Below are positions 7,831 through 14,366 of a stretch of DNA of 36,005 nt, one piece after another. This DNA comes from Peptoniphilus_A genitalis (GTDB taxonomy: Bacteria; Bacillota; Clostridia; Tissierellales; Peptoniphilaceae), in assembly GCF_949769225.1 (NCBI RefSeq), contig NZ_CATKPB010000015.1; one strand, written 5' to 3'. The position numbers and the translations under genes were made by a program. A model generated the notes under the pieces. It saw nothing but the letters and a program-made list of their open reading frames with translations, was not told the DNA's origin and made no database searches. Positions within the stretch are counted from its first letter, which is position 1, and each line of letters opens with the position of its first letter.

Positions 7831-9110
7831 TGCTGTCCACTTTTAGGGATGCGTGGAAGATTGAATCTCTTCGTAAGAAGATGCTTTTCACTCTTTTCAT
7901 GCTTCTATTATATAGACTTGGATCACACATCGCTGTTCCTTATATGAATTCACAAGTGATTTCACAAATTTTTTCTGGATCAGGCGGATCAATTTTCTCC
8001 TTCCTTGACTTAATGGCAGGGGGAAACTTTAGAAGATTTACAATATTTGCTGCTAACATTTATCCTTATGTTACAGCATCAATCATACTTCAACTTTTGA
8101 CAATTGCTATTCCTTCATTGGAATCTCTTGCAAAAGAAGGAGAAACTGGTAGAAAGGCTATTGCAAAATACACTAGATACCTTTCTATTGCTATCGCTCT
8201 TATTCAAGCAATTGGTTATACTTTTGGTCTATTTAGAAAAGCAGTTAACGCAACAAGTGCTATTGAATACACAACTATTATCCTATCAATAGTTGCTGGT
8301 ACAGCGGTACTAATTTGGATAGGAGAACAAATAACTGAACACGGAATTGGAAATGGTATTTCAATATTAATTTTTGCAGGTATCGTTTCAAGATTCCCAC
8401 TTGATATAGCTCAATCTGTTGCTCTTGTTAAGGCAGGAAAGTCTAGCCCAATTTTCTTAGTGCTATTCTTAATAATTGCTATTGCAATTGTTGTTTTCGT
8501 AGTAACACTAACTGAAGGTGAAAGAAGAATTCCTGTACAATATGCAAAGAGAGTTGTTGGTAGAAAGATGTACGGTGGACAATCAACTCATATTCCTATT
8601 AAGGTTTTAATGACTGGTGTTATGCCAATTATCTTCGCTAACTCACTACTTGCTATTCCAGCAACTATTGCTATGTTTACAAGTGAATCGACTAGAAATT
8701 GGATTCAAAAATGGTTAACTCCAGCTGGAGGACCAGGAGCTGTGCTTTATATAATATTTACTGTAATTCTTATTGTATTCTTCACATTCTTCTATACTAC
8801 AATCCAATTCAACACTGTTGAATACTCTAAAAACCTTCAAGCTAATGGTGGTTTTATTAGTGGTATTAGAGCAGGAAAACCTACAAGTGATTATTTAGGT
8901 AGAACTTTAAATAGATTGGTTATGCCGGGAGCAATTGCACTTTCTATACTTGCAGTTCTTCCAACTATCTTAACACTTATTTCAGGCCTACAATTCAACT
9001 ATGGTGGTACATCAATTATCATCGTTGTTGGTGTTGTACTTGAAATCCACAGAGTGTTAGAACAACAATTAATCATGAGAAATTATCGTGGATTCTTAAA
9101 GAATAAGTAG
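7830..9110 (+). CDS. secY: Protein translocase subunit SecY
   Basis: A 426-residue polytopic membrane protein with ten predicted transmembrane segments, the channel of the Sec translocon. Typical SecY features include the N-terminal FRDAWKIESLRKK, the plug region FSFLDLMAGGNFRRF, and the cytoplasmic loop GERRIPVQYAKRVVG that contacts SecA or the ribosome. The start is ATG 7830, overlapping the rplO stop, with GAGGTG just upstream; the open frame to 7803 lies inside rplO. It belongs at the end of the spc operon. Confidence 0.97.
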   Translation: MLSTFRDAWKIESLRKKMLFTLFMLLLYRLGSHIAVPYMNSQVISQIFSGSGGSIFSFLDLMAGGNFRRFTIFAANIYPYVTASIILQLLTIAIPSLESLAKEGETGRKAIAKYTRYLSIAIALIQAIGYTFGLFRKAVNATSAIEYTTIILSIVAGTAVLIWIGEQITEHGIGNGISILIFAGIVSRFPLDIAQSVALVKAGKSSPIFLVLFLIIAIAIVVFVVTLTEGERRIPVQYAKRVVGRKMYGGQSTHIPIKVLMTGVMPIIFANSLLAIPATIAMFTSESTRNWIQKWLTPAGGPGAVLYIIFTVILIVFFTFFYTTIQFNTVEYSKNLQANGGFISGIRAGKPTSDYLGRTLNRLVMPGAIALSILAVLPTILTLISGLQFNYGGTSIIIVVGVVLEIHRVLEQQLIMRNYRGFLKNK

Positions 9111-9119
9111 GAGGTAATT

Positions 9120-9761
9120 ATGAAATTAGTTATATTGGGACCTCCAGGGGCCGGCAAAGGCACACAAGCTGAATATATTGTAAAGAGATACAATATCCCA
9201 CATATTTCAACTGGAGATATCTTTAGAGAAAATATTAAGTACAACACTGAACTTGGAAAGAAAGCTAAGTCTTATATGGATAAGGGTCTTTTAGTTCCTG
9301 ATGATCTTGTTATTGCACTTGTTGAAGATAGACTTAACAAGGACGATGCCAAAGAAGGATTTCTACTAGACGGTTTCCCAAGAACTGTAGCTCAGGCTGT
9401 TAGTCTTGACTCAATCTTAGACAAGAATGACGACAAGCTAACTAAGGTAATTAACATTTCAGTTGATCCTGAAATCTTAATTGAAAGAGCTGTTGGAAGA
9501 CGTGTTTGTAAAACTTGTGGTATGACTTATCACGTTAAATTCAATCCTCCAAAGGAAGAAGGAGTTTGTGATAAGGACGGCACTAAGCTTATTCAAAGAG
9601 ATGACGACACTGAAGAAACTGTAAAGACTAGAATTTCTGTTTACTTTGATCAAACAGCACCTCTTATTGACTACTATAGAGCACAAAATCTATTAATAGA
9701 CATTGACGGTGCAAAGGATATTGACAAGGTATTTGACGATATAGTTATTGGTCTCGAATAG
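9120..9761 (+). CDS. adk: Adenylate kinase, zinc-LID type
   Basis: A 213-residue enzyme interconverting ATP + AMP and 2 ADP in the cytoplasm. The P-loop is GPPGAGKGTQ at residues 7-16, and DGFPRTVAQA marks the AMP side. The LID domain has the metal set C-x2-C ... C-x2-D (CKTC, then CDKD), the three-Cys-one-Asp zinc site known from Bacillus subtilis Adk. It follows secY by 9 bases with AGGAGG, the usual place in Firmicutes. Confidence 0.98.
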   Translation: MKLVILGPPGAGKGTQAEYIVKRYNIPHISTGDIFRENIKYNTELGKKAKSYMDKGLLVPDDLVIALVEDRLNKDDAKEGFLLDGFPRTVAQAVSLDSILDKNDDKLTKVINISVDPEILIERAVGRRVCKTCGMTYHVKFNPPKEEGVCDKDGTKLIQRDDDTEETVKTRISVYFDQTAPLIDYYRAQNLLIDIDGAKDIDKVFDDIVIGLE

Positions 9762-9764
9762 TTC

Positions 9765-10019
9765 ATGGATAAAACATTTAGTCTTTTGAAGGGACAAGTG
9801 GTAAGATCCAAAAAGGGTAGAGATGAGGGCAAGGTTTATATCATAATGGAAATTATCGATGATGACCTTCTCTTGCTCGTTGATGGAAAACTAAGAAAGC
9901 TAGATCGACCAAAGAAAAAAAAGGTAAAACATCTTTATATATATAAGGATGTCATAGATACTGAGGTAAGTGACTTTAGTGACATCTATATTAGAAAGAA
10001 ACTATTACCTTATAGCTAA
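9765..10019 (+). CDS. KOW-domain RNA-binding protein, L14e-like
   Basis: An 84-residue basic protein with an N-terminal KOW motif (LKGQVVRSKKGRDEGKVYIIMEI) and a lysine-rich middle (KLDRPKKKKVKHL). Small KOW proteins of this kind, sometimes called L14e-like, sit between adk/map and infA in many Clostridia. The role is not known; RNA or ribosome binding is inferred from the motif and position. It begins three bases after adk with no strong binding site, which suggests translational coupling to adk. Confidence 0.85.
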   Translation: MDKTFSLLKGQVVRSKKGRDEGKVYIIMEIIDDDLLLLVDGKLRKLDRPKKKKVKHLYIYKDVIDTEVSDFSDIYIRKKLLPYS

Positions 10020-10037
10020 AGGAGGATCCTTAATAAT

Positions 10038-10256
10038 ATGGCTAAAGAAGATGTAATTGAAGTAGAAGGCGTTGTTGTTGACGCTCTTCCAAATACTCAT
10101 TTCAAGGTTGAACTTGAAAATGGACATATCATACTTGCTCATATTTCAGGTAAATTGAGAATGAATTATATTAGAATTCTTCCTGGTGATAAGGTGACAG
10201 TTGAGCTTTCACCTTATGATCTTACACGAGGTAGAATAACTTGGAGAAAGAAATAA
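10038..10256 (+). CDS. infA: Translation initiation factor IF-1
   Basis: A 72-residue OB-fold protein of exactly the usual IF-1 length, with MAKEDVIEVEGVV, the HISGKLRMNYIRILPGD core and VELSPYDLTRGRITWRKK at the end. IF-1 binds the 30S A site and assists IF-2 and IF-3. AAAGGAGG lies at 10018-10025, twelve bases before the ATG. Followed by rpmJ as in most bacteria. Confidence 0.98.
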   Translation: MAKEDVIEVEGVVVDALPNTHFKVELENGHIILAHISGKLRMNYIRILPGDKVTVELSPYDLTRGRITWRKK

Positions 10257-10278
10257 TCCAGAGTCAGGAGGCATTTAA

Positions 10279-10392
10279 ATGAAAGTAAGACCATCTGTAA
10301 AAAAGATGTGCGAAAAGTGCAAAATTATTAAAAGAAACGGAAGAGTAATGGTAATCTGTGAAAATCCGAAACATAAACAAAGACAGGGATAA
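10279..10392 (+). CDS. rpmJ: 50S ribosomal protein L36
   Basis: Reading from ATG 10279 to TAA 10390-10392 gives 37 residues, MKVRPSVKKMCEKCKIIKRN and onward. It has the C-x2-C-x12-C-x4-H zinc site (C11, C14, C27, H32) of the zinc-binding L36 type. TCAGGAGG precedes it. Position between infA and rpsM is standard. Confidence 0.97.
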   Translation: MKVRPSVKKMCEKCKIIKRNGRVMVICENPKHKQRQG

Positions 10393-10403
10393 GGGAGGTA
10401 ATT

Positions 10404-10766
10404 ATGGCTAGAATTTCCGGTGTTGATTTACCTAGAGAAAAAAGAGTTGAAATTGGACTCACTTACATCTATGGTATTGGAAAACCCAGATCTCAAGAAA
10501 TATTAACTGCAGCTGGCGTAGACTTTGACACTCGTGTTAAAGACCTTACAGAAGCAGAACTTGCTAAAATTAGAGAAGAAATTGATAAGTACCACGTAGA
10601 AGGTGATTTACGTCGTGATGTTGCTATGAACATCAAGAGACTTCGTGAAATCAACTGCTACCGTGGAAGAAGACATAAAATGGGTCTTCCTGTAAGAGGA
10701 CAAAAGACTAAGACAAATGCTAGGACAAGAAAAGGTCCTAAGAAACTTGTTTCTAAGGGTAAGTAA
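10404..10766 (+). CDS. rpsM: 30S ribosomal protein S13
   Basis: A 120-residue S13 starting MARISGVDLPREKRVEIGLTYIYGIG (shown in part), with the helix-two-turn-helix region and the basic tail RGRRHKMGLPVRGQKTKTNA. S13 contacts P-site tRNA and the large subunit. AAGGGAGG precedes the ATG. It opens the alpha-operon part of the convoy. Confidence 0.98.
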   Translation: MARISGVDLPREKRVEIGLTYIYGIGKPRSQEILTAAGVDFDTRVKDLTEAELAKIREEIDKYHVEGDLRRDVAMNIKRLREINCYRGRRHKMGLPVRGQKTKTNARTRKGPKKLVSKGK

Positions 10767-10778
10767 GGGGGGACTTAA

Positions 10779-11174
10779 ATGGCAAAAAAACAAAAAGCTA
10801 CACGTGCTAGAAGACGTGTACGTAAAAATATTGAAAAAGGTGAAGCACATATAGCTTCAACATTTAACAACACTATGGTTACTCTTACTGATATTAACGG
10901 TAATGTTATATCTTGGGCTAGTGCTGGACAACTTGGATTTAGAGGTTCAAGAAAGTCTACTCCTTTTGCAGCACAAGAGGCAGCACAAGAAGCAGCTGAA
11001 AAAGCTAAAGAACACGGACTAAAAAGCGTTGACGTATATGTTAAGGGTCCAGGCTCAGGAAGAGAAGCTGCTATTAGATCTCTTCAAGCATCAGGTCTTG
11101 AAGTAACAATGATTAAAGATGTTACTCCAATTCCTCACAATGGATGTAGACCACCAAAACGTAGAAGAGTCTAA
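10779..11174 (+). CDS. rpsK: 30S ribosomal protein S11
   Basis: A 131-residue S11 with HIASTFNNTMVTLTDINGN, the KGPGSGREAAIRSLQASGL segment and the conserved C-terminal DVTPIPHNGCRPPKRRRV. S11 lines the mRNA path near the Shine-Dalgarno helix. AGGGGGG precedes the ATG. The next gene is rpoA; rpsD, which often lies here in Clostridia and E. coli, is missing, as in Bacillus. Confidence 0.98.
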   Translation: MAKKQKATRARRRVRKNIEKGEAHIASTFNNTMVTLTDINGNVISWASAGQLGFRGSRKSTPFAAQEAAQEAAEKAKEHGLKSVDVYVKGPGSGREAAIRSLQASGLEVTMIKDVTPIPHNGCRPPKRRRV

Positions 11175-11200
11175 ACTATTTACCGAGAAGGAGGGTACCC

Positions 11201-12148
11201 ATGATTGAAATTGAAAAACCTAGGATTAGTATTGAAGAATTAGATGAATCAGGTTTATATGGCAAGTTTGTCGTTGAACCTCTAGAAGCTGGATTTGGTA
11301 TCACTATTGGAAATTCCTTAAGAAGAGTGTTACTTTCCTCTCTACCAGGCGCAGCTGTATCTTTTATCAATATACGTGGCGTTGAGCATGAATTTGATAC
11401 AATTCCAGGAGTATTGGAAGATGTACCTGAAATAGTTTTAAATATTAAATCTATAGTTTTAAAGATGACTGAAGATGAACCTGTAAAACTAGTAATAGAA
11501 AAAAAGGGCAAGGGTGAAATAAAAGCCTCTGATATTGAACTTGTTCCACATGTAAGTATTATTAATCCAGATCAACATATAGCAACCCTAAATGATGATG
11601 CTGATTTCTATCTTGAAATGATGGTGGAAAAGGGAAGAGGCTATGAACCTTCTGAACTTAAGAAAGATGAAATATCTGAAATAGGAATTATTCCTATGGA
11701 TTCTAACTTCACTCCTGTGGAAAAAGTAAACTGGAAGGTTGAAAACACAAGAGTTGGACAAAGAACAGACTTCGATAGATTAATTCTTGAAGTTACAACA
11801 GATGGTTCAATGAAGGCTGACGAAGCAACATCTCTTGCAGCAAAAATCTTGACAGAACATCTTGAACTCTTCATTGGCCTAAAAGAACATGTCAGTGAAA
11901 TAAATTTGATGGTTGAAAAAGAAGAGGATCAAAAGGAAAAAGTTCTCGAAATGACAGTTGAAGAATTAGACTTATCTGTAAGATCATTCAACTGCCTAAA
12001 GAGAGCAGGCATAAATAGTGTTGAGGAACTAACTAATAAAACTGAAAGTGAAATGATGAAGGTTAGAAATCTTGGTAGAAAATCTCTACTAGAAGTAACT
12101 GAAAAACTTGACGAGTTAGGCTTAAGCCTCAAACCTGAAGAAGAATAA
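11201..12148 (+). CDS. rpoA: DNA-directed RNA polymerase subunit alpha
   Basis: A 315-residue alpha subunit. The N-terminal assembly domain (about 1-230) carries LEAGFGITIGNSLRRVLLSS and the GVEHEFDTIPGV loop. An acidic linker leads to the C-terminal domain (about 250-310) with LDLSVRSFNCLKRAGINSV and KVRNLGRKSLLEV, which binds UP elements and activators. GAAGGAGG precedes the ATG at 11201. It lies between rpsK and rplQ as in all alpha operons. Confidence 0.98.
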   Translation: MIEIEKPRISIEELDESGLYGKFVVEPLEAGFGITIGNSLRRVLLSSLPGAAVSFINIRGVEHEFDTIPGVLEDVPEIVLNIKSIVLKMTEDEPVKLVIEKKGKGEIKASDIELVPHVSIINPDQHIATLNDDADFYLEMMVEKGRGYEPSELKKDEISEIGIIPMDSNFTPVEKVNWKVENTRVGQRTDFDRLILEVTTDGSMKADEATSLAAKILTEHLELFIGLKEHVSEINLMVEKEEDQKEKVLEMTVEELDLSVRSFNCLKRAGINSVEELTNKTESEMMKVRNLGRKSLLEVTEKLDELGLSLKPEEE

Positions 12149-12158
12149 GGAGGATATT

Positions 12159-12500
12159 ATGGCAAAAAATAGAAAACTTGGCCGTAATTCAAGTCATAGA
12201 CGTGCAATGCTAAGAAACCTTGTTACTTCTCTCTTAGCTGAAGGTAGAATTCAAACTACTCACACAAGAGCAAAAGAAGTTCAAAGAATTGCTGATCGTA
12301 TGATTACACTTGGAAAAAGAGGCGATCTTCACGCAAGAAGACAAGCTTTAGCATATATTTATTCAGAAGATGTTGTAACAAAACTATTTACTGAGTATGC
12401 AGAAAAATATGCTGACAGAAACGGTGGATACACTAGAGTTTTAAAGATGGGTCCAAGACGTGGAGACGGCGCAGAAATTTCAATTATAGAATTAGTATAA
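12159..12500 (+). CDS. rplQ: 50S ribosomal protein L17
   Basis: A 113-residue L17 starting MAKNRKLGRNSSHRRAMLRN, with ITLGKRGDLHARRQALAYI and the C-terminal GPRRGDGAEISIIELV. It packs near the exit tunnel. AAGGAGG precedes the ATG. It is the last gene of the ribosomal convoy; a strong terminator begins at the base after its stop. Confidence 0.98.
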   Translation: MAKNRKLGRNSSHRRAMLRNLVTSLLAEGRIQTTHTRAKEVQRIADRMITLGKRGDLHARRQALAYIYSEDVVTKLFTEYAEKYADRNGGYTRVLKMGPRRGDGAEISIIELV

Positions 12501-12528
12501 GGAAATCCAATGGGGTTTCCTTTTTTTT
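12501..12528 (+). terminator. Rho-independent terminator of the ribosomal operon
   Basis: An 8-bp stem GGAAATCC/GGGTTTCC (one G-T pair) with loop AATG at 12501-12520, followed by eight T. It starts directly after the rplQ stop and ends the convoy. Confidence 0.93.
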
Positions 12529-12547
12529 ATAAACTTTTGGAGGTTAT

Positions 12548-13102
12548 ATGCTTTATAAAAAAATTTACAAGTCCTTGCTGGGGGACATATTAATATTTTT
12601 TGATGAGGAAGCCTTGTTTGGACTCTACCTATACAGTCAAAAATAATTTGCAGAGAAACTAAGAGATAGTGAGATAGTTGAGATATATGAAGTGGCCTTA
12701 TCTGCTTCTAAAGAAGAGGAATATAAAATTTTAAGACTTACAGAAACTTGGTTAGATAAATATTTTTCTGGAAGAGATACAGGACCTATACCATCAATAA
12801 AAGTAAGTGGAAGTGAATTTAGAAAAGACGTCTGGGATATTTTACTTAAGATTCCCTATGGAGAGACAAGGACCTATAAGGAAGTTGGAGAAGCCTTACT
12901 TGCAAGTGGGAAGTATGAAAGAGTATCCAACCAGGCAGTTGGAGGAGCAGTAGGTCACAACCCAATCTCCTTGATAATACCCTGCCATAGAGTCATAGGA
13001 AGCGATGGGAGTATAAGAGGTTATGCTGGAGGAGTAGATGTAAAGAAGAAACTCTTGGAGTTTGAGAGGAAAGAGAAAAAAGTAAAAAAAAGGACTTTTT
13101 AA
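12548..13102 (+). pseudogene. ogt: Methylated-DNA-protein-cysteine methyltransferase, interrupted by one in-frame TAA
   Basis: The family removes alkyl groups from O6-alkylguanine by transfer to its own cysteine. From ATG 12548 (GGAGG at 12539-12543) the frame reads MLYKKIYKSLLGDILIFFDE, then hits TAA at 12644-12646 (codon 33) and continues in the same frame to TAA at 13100-13102. After the stop come the family helix PYGETRTYKEVGEALL, VSNQAVGGAVGHNPISLIIP and the active-site PCHR. The full-length frame would give 184 codons. The TAA falls where relatives usually have tyrosine (QKYF), so a single TAT/TAC-to-TAA change explains it. A GTG at 12692 could start a C-terminal fragment with the catalytic domain, but it has no visible binding site. 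A sequencing error or a recent nonsense mutation are both possible. Confidence 0.85.
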
Positions 13103-13169
13103 AAATACTTAATAAAGAAGTTTTCGTTAAAAAGTTTTATTAAAAGCTTATGCTTTTATATTTACAATT

Positions 13170-13343
13170 GGAGGGGACTTAGGGCGTTTCGATTCGCCCT
13201 TGTCCCCTCCAAACCTCCCCTTACCACTCCCAACGACCTGGCAGGGGCCCGACCCATTAATACGCAAAAAGCTCTCCGACTAAAAATTTCAAACTCGCTT
13301 CGCTCAAACAGTGAAATTTTTTTAACGTCTCCGAACTTTTTGC
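13170..13343 (+). repeat. Structured intergenic element, copy 1
   Basis: Begins with a G/C-rich hairpin at 13170-13210 (outer arms GGAGGGGAC/GTCCCCTCC, inner AGGGCG/CGCCCT). It continues with a C-rich stretch (AAACCTCCCCTTACCACTCC) and ends in an A/T-rich nested hairpin at 13264-13343 (GCAAAAAG/CTTTTTGC enclosing TAAAAATTTCA/TGAAATTTTTTTA, with CTCGCTTCGCTC at the centre). The reverse complement of 13694-13855 has the same parts in the same order, so these are two copies of one element facing each other. Confidence 0.7.
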
Positions 13344-13457
13344 TTACTGCCTTACTAGCTTGCGACTTATTGGCAAAATTTAAAAACTCATAAGACTTCA
13401 ACAAGCTGGGGCATTATTGCTAACTTAACAATTTAAGACAAAGTTATAAATAGATAG

Positions 13458-13488
13458 AGCTTAATCTAGTATTTATTAAGCTTTTTTT
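13458..13488 (+). terminator. Hairpin with T-tract inside the repeat island
   Basis: Stem AGCTTAAT/ATTAAGCT (8 bp, 9-base loop) at 13458-13482, then seven T. It looks like a Rho-independent terminator, but no gene ends nearby on this strand except the distant ogt remnant, so its transcript is unknown. Confidence 0.6.
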
Positions 13489-13693
13489 ATTTGATAATTA
13501 TTCGTGTAGTTATAATTTTTTATAACTCCTCAAAAAAATGTAACTTAAAAATTAATAGTTAAGTCATAATTTTTTATAGCATTCTAACAAACCATAACTT
13601 AATAATTAGTTGTGAGGTGACAATCTCTTATGACATTATTATTAAAATCATCTTTTGGTTTGAGCTGTAAACTAATCGAGTGTATATAATGAG

Positions 13694-13855
13694 CAAAAAA
13701 ATCGGTTATGCGTTAAAAATTTTCAACTGTTTGAATTCGCGAAGCGAATGAGTTTTGAAAATTTAGCATGACCGATTTTTTTGGACTCAACGTACGTGGG
13801 GTGAAGGGGGTGGTTTGGAGGGGCAAGGGGCCTCACGATGCCCCTAGGCCCCTCC
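13694..13855 (-). repeat. Structured intergenic element, copy 2 (inverted)
   Basis: Read on the minus strand it starts with a G/C hairpin (13817-13855: GGAGGGGC/GCCCCTCC outside, AGGGGC/GCCCCT inside), then a C-rich stretch, then an 88-base palindrome at 13695-13782. The palindrome has a perfect 12-bp outer stem (AAAAAAATCGGT/ACCGATTTTTTT), inner TTTTCAA/TTGAAAA arms and a central ATTCGC-GAA-GCGAAT hairpin. Order and spacing mirror copy 1 at 13170-13343, while base identity is only partial, so structure is better kept than sequence. Confidence 0.7.
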
Positions 13856-13959
13856 AATAAAGATTATAAAAGCTTCAGCTTTTAAAAAATTTTAAAGATT
13901 CCTCTTTAAACAATAAATATAAAAGCGTAGCTTTTAAAATAATTTTCTCCCCCAACTAC

Positions 13960-13988
13960 TTGAAAAAAGTTTTTATTTGAGTTATCAT
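13960..13988 (+). promoter_or_regulatory. Sigma-A-type promoter of groESL
   Basis: TTGAAA at 13960-13965 and TATCAT at 13983-13988 with a 17-base spacer. The predicted start of transcription falls at about 13995, at the edge of the CIRCE-like operator. Confidence 0.75.
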
Positions 13989-13995
13989 ATACATA

Positions 13996-14022
13996 TTAGC
14001 AGAAGAGACAAGCGAGTGCTAA
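13996..14022 (+). promoter_or_regulatory. CIRCE-like HrcA operator with a degenerate left half
   Basis: TTAGCAGAA-N9-GAGTGCTAA, against the CIRCE consensus TTAGCACTC-N9-GAGTGCTAA. The right half is perfect; the left half keeps TTAGCA but has GAA in place of CTC. It covers the predicted transcription start of groESL, where HrcA would block transcription until heat stress. hrcA is not in this window. Confidence 0.88.
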
Positions 14023-14055
14023 AAATTAATTATAAATTTTAGGAGGCTTATATAA

Positions 14056-14337
14056 ATGAAATTGAGACCACTTGATGACAAGATTGTCATTAAAAAGATT
14101 GAAAAAGAAGAAACTACTGCTTCTGGTATTGTTCTTCCTTCTTCAGCAAAGGAAGAATCAAATATCGCAGAAGTTATTGCGACTGGCAACAAATTAGATA
14201 CAGACGAAGATATGAAGGGACTTGTTAAGGTTGGGGACAAGGTTATTTTCTCTAAATACGCAGGAAATGACATTGAACTTGACCACGAAAAATACACTAT
14301 AATCAAGTTCCAAGACATCTTGGCAGTTATTGAATAA
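14056..14337 (+). CDS. groES: Co-chaperonin GroES
   Basis: A 93-residue GroES, the seven-fold cap of the GroEL chamber. It has the N-terminal KLRPLDDKIVIKKIEKEETT, the mobile loop TASGIVLPSSAKE and the VGDKVIFSKYAGNDIEL roof segment. TAGGAGG precedes ATG 14056. Its stop region (TTATTGAATAAGG, 14327-14339) is repeated directly at 14341-14353, and the second copy supplies part of the groEL leader. Controlled by the promoter and CIRCE-like site just upstream. Confidence 0.98.
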   Translation: MKLRPLDDKIVIKKIEKEETTASGIVLPSSAKEESNIAEVIATGNKLDTDEDMKGLVKVGDKVIFSKYAGNDIELDHEKYTIIKFQDILAVIE

Positions 14338-14366
14338 GGCTTATTGAATAAGGAGAGATGATAAAA

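Larger units (their letters stand above)
13103..13959. other. Gene-free interval rich in inverted repeats
   Basis: No credible gene is seen over about 850 bases. The stretch contains two facing copies of a large structured element (13170-13343 and 13694-13855), a terminator-like hairpin (13458-13488), three short hairpins of the type TAAAAGC-N3/4-GCTTTTA (13141-13158, 13867-13884, 13920-13936) and TTTAAAGA/TCTTTAAA at 13891-13910. Between the large elements, 13490-13690 is A/T-rich, with two related stretches around TCATAATTTTTTATA/TTATAATTTTTTATA. Open frames here are low-complexity or follow the repeat and lack binding sites. Confidence 0.75.

Noticed and set aside
12692..13102. A separate intact alkyltransferase gene starting at GTG 12692
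   Set aside because: No binding site precedes it and the missing N-terminal part is found upstream in the same frame, so one broken gene is the simpler reading.
13162..13404. Minus-strand open frame of 80 codons in the repeat island
   Set aside because: It runs straight through the structured element, has no binding site, and its partner frame in the inverted copy is broken by a stop; it is better explained by the DNA repeat.
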